A DNA stretch of 10,715 nt from JAUSPI01 sp964650385. GTDB taxonomy: Bacteria > Desulfobacterota > Syntrophia > Syntrophales > JADFWA01. The position numbers were made by a program, and so were the translations under genes. Positions 7,175-10,715 of this stretch are shown piece by piece. The notes under the pieces were generated by a model that did no database searches, was not told where the DNA came from, and worked only from the letters and a program-made list of their open reading frames with translations. Every line of letters begins with the position of its first letter. Within the stretch, counting starts at the first letter, position 1. The DNA lies in the NCBI GenBank assembly GCA_964650385.1, contig CAZYTP010000087.1, positions 1 through 10,715 of the forward strand, read 5' to 3'.

Positions 7175-8509
7175 ATGGCAAAAAAAGATGTGGAATATGT
7201 CTTGAAAGAAGTAAAGGACAAAAATGTAAAGTTTATCCGTATATGGTTTACTGATGTATTGGGTTTTTTAAAGAGCTTCGCTATTTCGCCATCTGAGCTG
7301 GAAGGTGCTTTCGCGGAAGGTATGGGTTTTGATGGATCATCAATTGAAGGATTTGCAAGAATTGAAGAGAGCGATATGATGGCAAAACCTGATCCTGAGA
7401 CTTTTGTTATTCTTCCCTGGCGCGCCAGCAAGGAGATGAATGTAGCCCGTATGTTTTGTGATGTTCTAAAACCAGACGGCACCCCCTATGAAGGTGACCC
7501 CCGCTATGCTTTGAAACGGAACCTGAAAAAGGCTGCTGATATGGGATATACAATGAATGTAGGACCGGAGCTTGAGTTTTTCTATTTCAAGAGTGCCTAT
7601 GGAAAACCGGAATATCTTGATCGCGGCGGTTATTTTGATCTTACGCCTTTAGACGCTGGAAGTGATCTCAGGCGAGACACAATTTTAACCCTCGAGAGTA
7701 TGGGAATCCAAGTAGAATACAGCCATCACGAAGTTGCTCCCAGCCAGCATGAAATTGACCTGCGATACACGGATGCGCTTTCAATGGCGGATGCGGCTAT
7801 GACGTATCGTCTTACAGTCAAGGAAGTAGCGATGGCGCATGGCGTTTACGCAACCTTTATGCCCAAACCGGTGTTTGGTGAAAATGGAAGTGGAATGCAC
7901 GTGCACCAGTCGCTTTTTAAGGGATCGGAGAATGCCTTCTTTGATGAAAAAGATCAATATTTTTTATCAGGTATCGGTAAAAGTTATATTGCGGGACTTC
8001 TGAAACATGCGACTGAACTGTCTTCAGTTGTTGCTCAATGGGTTAACTCATACAAGAGGCTCGTGCCGGGCTATGAGGCGCCGGTTTATATATCATGGGC
8101 AAGGAGAAATCGATCCGCTCTTGTCCGTGTTCCCATGTACAAGCCGGGCAAGGCAAATGCCACGCGAATGGAGTTTCGTTGTCCTGATCCTGCCTGTAAT
8201 CCATATCTTGCCTTTTCAGTCATGCTGGCTGCCGGGCTTAAAGGAATCGAAGAAGGGTATGAACTGCCTGCACCGATAGAGGAAGATATTTTCGAAATGA
8301 CGCCTGCCGAACGCGAGGCCAAAGGAATCAACGCGTTACCGGGAAGTCTTGGAGAAGCTATACAACTTACCGAGGGAAGCGACCTTGTTCGCGAGGCACT
8401 CGGTGACCATATATTTGGAAAGTTCATTGCGAATAAGAAGATCGAATGGGATGCTTACAGGACGCATGTCAGTGATTATGAACTGGAAAAATATTTGCCA
8501 ATTCTTTGA
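7175..8509 (+). CDS. glnA: Glutamine synthetase, type I-alpha
   Basis: Makes glutamine from glutamate, ammonia and ATP. The 444-residue length and absence of the type I-beta insertion place it in the type I-alpha group (Bacillus-like). Signatures are FDGSSIEGF (52-60), GPELEFF (130-136), SHHEVAPSQHE (183-193), NGSGMHVHQSL (237-247) and NSYKRLVPGYEAP (291-303). Arg62, which in Bacillus subtilis enzyme is required for feedback inhibition, is conserved in GFARIEESD. The region equivalent to the adenylylation site reads DIFEM (371-375), so no tyrosine is there, as expected for this group. The start is supported by AAAGGAG (7161-7167) at seven bases. It is the first gene of a cluster with glutamate synthase subunits, so its product feeds directly into glutamate formation. 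It is clearly different from the synthetase encoded at 1905-3320, so the two are not a recent duplication. Confidence 0.95.
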   Translation: MAKKDVEYVLKEVKDKNVKFIRIWFTDVLGFLKSFAISPSELEGAFAEGMGFDGSSIEGFARIEESDMMAKPDPETFVILPWRASKEMNVARMFCDVLKPDGTPYEGDPRYALKRNLKKAADMGYTMNVGPELEFFYFKSAYGKPEYLDRGGYFDLTPLDAGSDLRRDTILTLESMGIQVEYSHHEVAPSQHEIDLRYTDALSMADAAMTYRLTVKEVAMAHGVYATFMPKPVFGENGSGMHVHQSLFKGSENAFFDEKDQYFLSGIGKSYIAGLLKHATELSSVVAQWVNSYKRLVPGYEAPVYISWARRNRSALVRVPMYKPGKANATRMEFRCPDPACNPYLAFSVMLAAGLKGIEEGYELPAPIEEDIFEMTPAEREAKGINALPGSLGEAIQLTEGSDLVREALGDHIFGKFIANKKIEWDAYRTHVSDYELEKYLPIL

Positions 8510-8514
8510 TTATA

Positions 8515-9228
8515 ATGAAAAAAAAAGTACTCGTCATTACTCATGCCGCATCGGAAGGAGCGGGTACTCTGGAAGAGTTTCTGAAATATTGTGGCGCAAG
8601 CATCAAATCGGTTAAGCTGTATAAAGACGAAAGACTTCCTGCCGTCGCCCAGAGATATGATGCCATCATATCTCTGGGCGGACCGATGGATGTTCATGAG
8701 GATGACAAATATCCTTTTTTGCGAAAAGAAGCCAAGTTTCTGGAGCAGGCCATAGAGAGCAATATTCCCATCCTTGGAATTTGTTTGGGTGCTCAGATGA
8801 TTGCCAGGGTCTGTGGCGCCAGGGTAGTGAAGGCTGCAGAGCAAGAGCTTGGCTGGAAAGATGTCTTTGTAACCGATGCGGGGAAACGAGACATTCTCTT
8901 TCAAGGACTGCCAAATATGATGAAGGTGTTTCAATGGCACGAGGATACATTTGAAATTCCCCATGGAGGGCTATTACTCGCAACCGCAAATGGATGTCCT
9001 AATCAGGGTTTCCGTTATGGTAACGCGTATGGCCTTCAGTTCCACGTTGAGATTACATCTGATATATTGATGGAATGGTTTAATGGTAAACCGGAACTGC
9101 ATGAGTATATCGATGTATATAGAGGAATAGAGCGTGATTTTTTTGCTCAGGCAAAAATGATCTATTCAAATTTCATGTGGCTGGTAGATTTATGTTGTCA
9201 GTCCTCGAGAACTAAGGTAAATAAATAG
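8515..9228 (+). CDS. Class I glutamine amidotransferase, orphan (GMP synthase-like domain)
   Basis: A 237-residue stand-alone class I (triad) glutamine amidotransferase domain. The nucleophile elbow is GICLGAQ with Cys90, and the His177/Glu179 pair lies in LQFHVE, so the triad is complete and the protein should hydrolyse glutamine. An oxyanion-region motif SLGGPMD (53-59) is also present. It resembles the amidotransferase domain annotated as GMP synthase-like, but there is no synthetase partner here and no ATP-pyrophosphatase domain. The acceptor of the ammonia is therefore unknown. The ATG at 8515 is five bases after the synthetase stop codon. No clear ribosome site is visible, so translational coupling is likely. 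A TTG at 8506 overlapping the stop is a weaker alternative. Being wedged between glutamine synthetase and glutamate synthase suggests a role in glutamine turnover or its control. Confidence 0.85.
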   Translation: MKKKVLVITHAASEGAGTLEEFLKYCGASIKSVKLYKDERLPAVAQRYDAIISLGGPMDVHEDDKYPFLRKEAKFLEQAIESNIPILGICLGAQMIARVCGARVVKAAEQELGWKDVFVTDAGKRDILFQGLPNMMKVFQWHEDTFEIPHGGLLLATANGCPNQGFRYGNAYGLQFHVEITSDILMEWFNGKPELHEYIDVYRGIERDFFAQAKMIYSNFMWLVDLCCQSSRTKVNK

Positions 9229-9259
9229 GTTAATAAAAACAAGCTAAGGAGATACATCA

Positions 9260-10324
9260 ATGTGCGGAATCGTTGGCATTGTTAATACCGATGGGCAGGT
9301 TATTGATGGAACTCACATCAGGGAAGCCATACGAATCCAGAGGGATAGGGGAAACGGCCTTGGTGGCGGCTTTGCTGTCTATGGTTGCTATCCTGATCAC
9401 AAGGATAAATACGCTTTTCACGTCATGTACGAAGGGAATCGCAATAGTTCCGTTATACCGGTTGTTGAAGATTACCTGGCAAGCAGGACGAACATTATCC
9501 AGTCGGAGCAGATTCCTGTATATCCGAACGAGCGTATTCCGAAGGGCCCGTATTTTAAAAGATACTTTTTAAAACCTATCGAGGAATTTTTATCACCTGA
9601 ACAGACGGAAGCGGATTACATCGTCGATCTCGTTATGACTGTCAATAAGATGGAAGGCGTATTTGTAGTATCGTCAGGGAAAAATCTCGGAGTTTTCAAG
9701 GGTGTGGGGTATCCCGAAGATATTGCGGGCTATTTCGGAATACAGGATTATTCCGGGTATATGTGGGTAGCTCATAACAGGTTTCCTACCAATACACCTG
9801 GTTGGTGGGGTGGTGCCCATCCCTTTGCGATTCTTGATAAGACAGTGGTTCACAACGGAGAGATAACCAGTTATGGGACGAATCTTCGGTGGCTTCAGAT
9901 GTACGGATACTATTGCATGTTGCAGACAGATACAGAGGTAATTTCTTACATCTTCGATAAACTTACAAGAAAAGATGGGCTCTCGAAAGAAGACGCGTGC
10001 TATGTTATGGCACCATCGCTTTGGGAAGAAATAGACAGGACGAATGATAAAAAAAAGAGATATCTTCGACAGATTTACGGTCCTGCTATTGTGAACGGTC
10101 CGTTCGGAATCGTCCTGACCCACAAAGACGGTGCGATTGTCCTGAATGACAGGAATAAACTCCGTCCCGTTGTCTGTGCCAGATCGGGCAATACCTATTA
10201 TGCATCGTCCGAGGAGTGCAGTATCAGATTGTTATCTCCCGAAGTGGAAAGCCTCTGGTCACCCAGAGGTGGTGAACCGGTCATCATCGAAATGCAAAAG
10301 GAAACAGATCAAGGGACAGCATAA
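9260..10324 (+). CDS. Glutamate synthase, class II glutamine amidotransferase subunit (split GltB domain 1)
   Basis: A 354-residue Ntn-hydrolase amidotransferase, equivalent to the N-terminal domain of the large glutamate synthase subunit. After removal of Met, Cys2 in MCGIVGI becomes the catalytic nucleophile that releases ammonia from glutamine. Supporting motifs are HNRFPTNTPGWWGGAHPF (172-189), HNGEITSYGTN (198-208) and TDTEVISY (223-230). The protein stops before any FMN-synthase domain; that part is the next gene, which overlaps by one base (TAATG). This separation into subunits is known from archaea and many anaerobic bacteria, where a third gene carries the C-terminal GXGXG domain. 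The related GlxB/MgsA amidotransferases of N-methylglutamate synthase are the main alternative, but the coupling to glutamine synthetase favours glutamate synthase. TAAGGAG (9245-9251) lies eight bases before the ATG. Confidence 0.88.
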   Translation: MCGIVGIVNTDGQVIDGTHIREAIRIQRDRGNGLGGGFAVYGCYPDHKDKYAFHVMYEGNRNSSVIPVVEDYLASRTNIIQSEQIPVYPNERIPKGPYFKRYFLKPIEEFLSPEQTEADYIVDLVMTVNKMEGVFVVSSGKNLGVFKGVGYPEDIAGYFGIQDYSGYMWVAHNRFPTNTPGWWGGAHPFAILDKTVVHNGEITSYGTNLRWLQMYGYYCMLQTDTEVISYIFDKLTRKDGLSKEDACYVMAPSLWEEIDRTNDKKKRYLRQIYGPAIVNGPFGIVLTHKDGAIVLNDRNKLRPVVCARSGNTYYASSEECSIRLLSPEVESLWSPRGGEPVIIEMQKETDQGTA

Positions 10325-10715
10325 TGGCTCACATGAAGAATAACTGGAAAATAATGCCTTCGTTTCATCCGGAGTTCGACCTCTCGCGGTGTGACTATGA
10401 AAACGGGTGCCGGATCTGTGTGGGTGAATGTTCCTTCGGAGAAATATCGCTGAAACCTGTCAAGGGGAGAAACGGTGCTGTTCTCTATCGACCGTGGGCA
10501 AATATGAGTGCCTGCAATGCATGCCAGAGATGTGTCAAAATGTGTCCTCACCGGGCAATTCACGTTGTTAATCAACCTATGCATACGTCTCATGGGTACT
10601 GGACGCCCCCTCATGTCAGCAATATCTGGCGCCAGGCGGGATCGAAGGGCGGCGTTTTGCTGGTTGGAACCGGGGCTACAGGTCCTCAAAAGAGATACTT
10701 TGACCATATGATGTT
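10324..10715 (+). CDS. Glutamate synthase, ferredoxin-containing FMN/synthase subunit (N-terminal part, cut by the window end)
   Basis: The reading frame stays open from ATG 10324 to the end of the window (130 codons). Residues 23-36 carry C-x5-C-x2-C-x3-C and residues 64-75 carry C-x2-C-x2-C-x3-CP, so two iron-sulphur cluster sites of the bacterial ferredoxin type are likely; the first is unusual in its spacing. After them comes the beginning of what should be the glutamate synthase central/FMN domain (PPHVSNIWRQAGSKGGVLLVG, in two parts around residues 95-115). This fits archaeal-type glutamate synthase subunits, in which a ferredoxin-like N-terminus precedes the FMN synthase domain that reduces 2-iminoglutarate to glutamate. 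Weak AGGGA (10312-10316) plus a one-base overlap with the preceding stop suggests coupled translation. The catalytic part lies outside the window, so the family call rests on the N-terminus and context. Confidence 0.8.
   Translation, partial: MAHMKNNWKIMPSFHPEFDLSRCDYENGCRICVGECSFGEISLKPVKGRNGAVLYRPWANMSACNACQRCVKMCPHRAIHVVNQPMHTSHGYWTPPHVSNIWRQAGSKGGVLLVGTGATGPQKRYFDHMM

Noticed and set aside
8476..8964. Open frame of 162 codons on the minus strand
   Set aside because: Opposite the class I amidotransferase, which has a complete catalytic triad; no independent start signal.

Overview
The window is a compact nitrogen-assimilation locus from a bacterium, probably an anaerobic, potentially nitrogen-fixing member of the Deltaproteobacteria (Desulfobacterota). 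This placement is inferred from a NifA-type regulator, a split glutamate synthase with a ferredoxin-like N-terminus, a type I-beta plus a type I-alpha glutamine synthetase, a small stand-alone SWIB protein and moderate G+C. No rRNA or other marker is present to confirm the taxon.

Layout. (1) 119-445, a small SWIB-domain gene (+), ends at a bidirectional terminator hairpin (511-560). (2) A leftward operon follows, transcribed in the order amt (4927-3701), PII (3686-3348), type I-beta glutamine synthetase (3320-1905) and flotillin-like gene (1874-588), with gaps of only 14 to 30 bases. A near-consensus sigma-54 promoter (4982-4997, minus strand) sits in front of it. (3) A divergent gene for a NifA-like GAF/AAA+/HTH activator of sigma-54 lies at 5320-6882 (+). 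(4) A second rightward cluster is preceded by its own sigma-54 promoter (7016-7031). It encodes type I-alpha glutamine synthetase (7175-8509), an orphan class I glutamine amidotransferase (8515-9228), the class II amidotransferase subunit of a split glutamate synthase (9260-10324), and the start of the ferredoxin-containing synthase subunit, which runs off the window at 10715.

How it works together. Amt brings in ammonium, the two synthetases make glutamine, and the split glutamate synthase hydrolyses glutamine and passes ammonia to 2-oxoglutarate. PII reads ATP/ADP and 2-oxoglutarate and is expected to gate Amt. The activator gene sits between two sigma-54 promoters, so the simplest reading is that it drives both flanking units; this is inference.

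Most interesting points. The PII protein lacks the Tyr51 uridylylation site, and the type I-beta synthetase has Phe399 in place of the adenylylated tyrosine (E. coli Tyr397). Together this suggests that the GlnD/GlnE covalent cascade does not act on these two proteins. The NifA-like protein has a recognition helix unlike classical NifA, and no exact TGT-N10-ACA site was found upstream of either promoter. Upstream motifs and a 10-base direct repeat are offered as candidates. The sigma-54 promoter also forces a downstream start for amt. No CRISPR array, transposon, tRNA or rRNA was seen.
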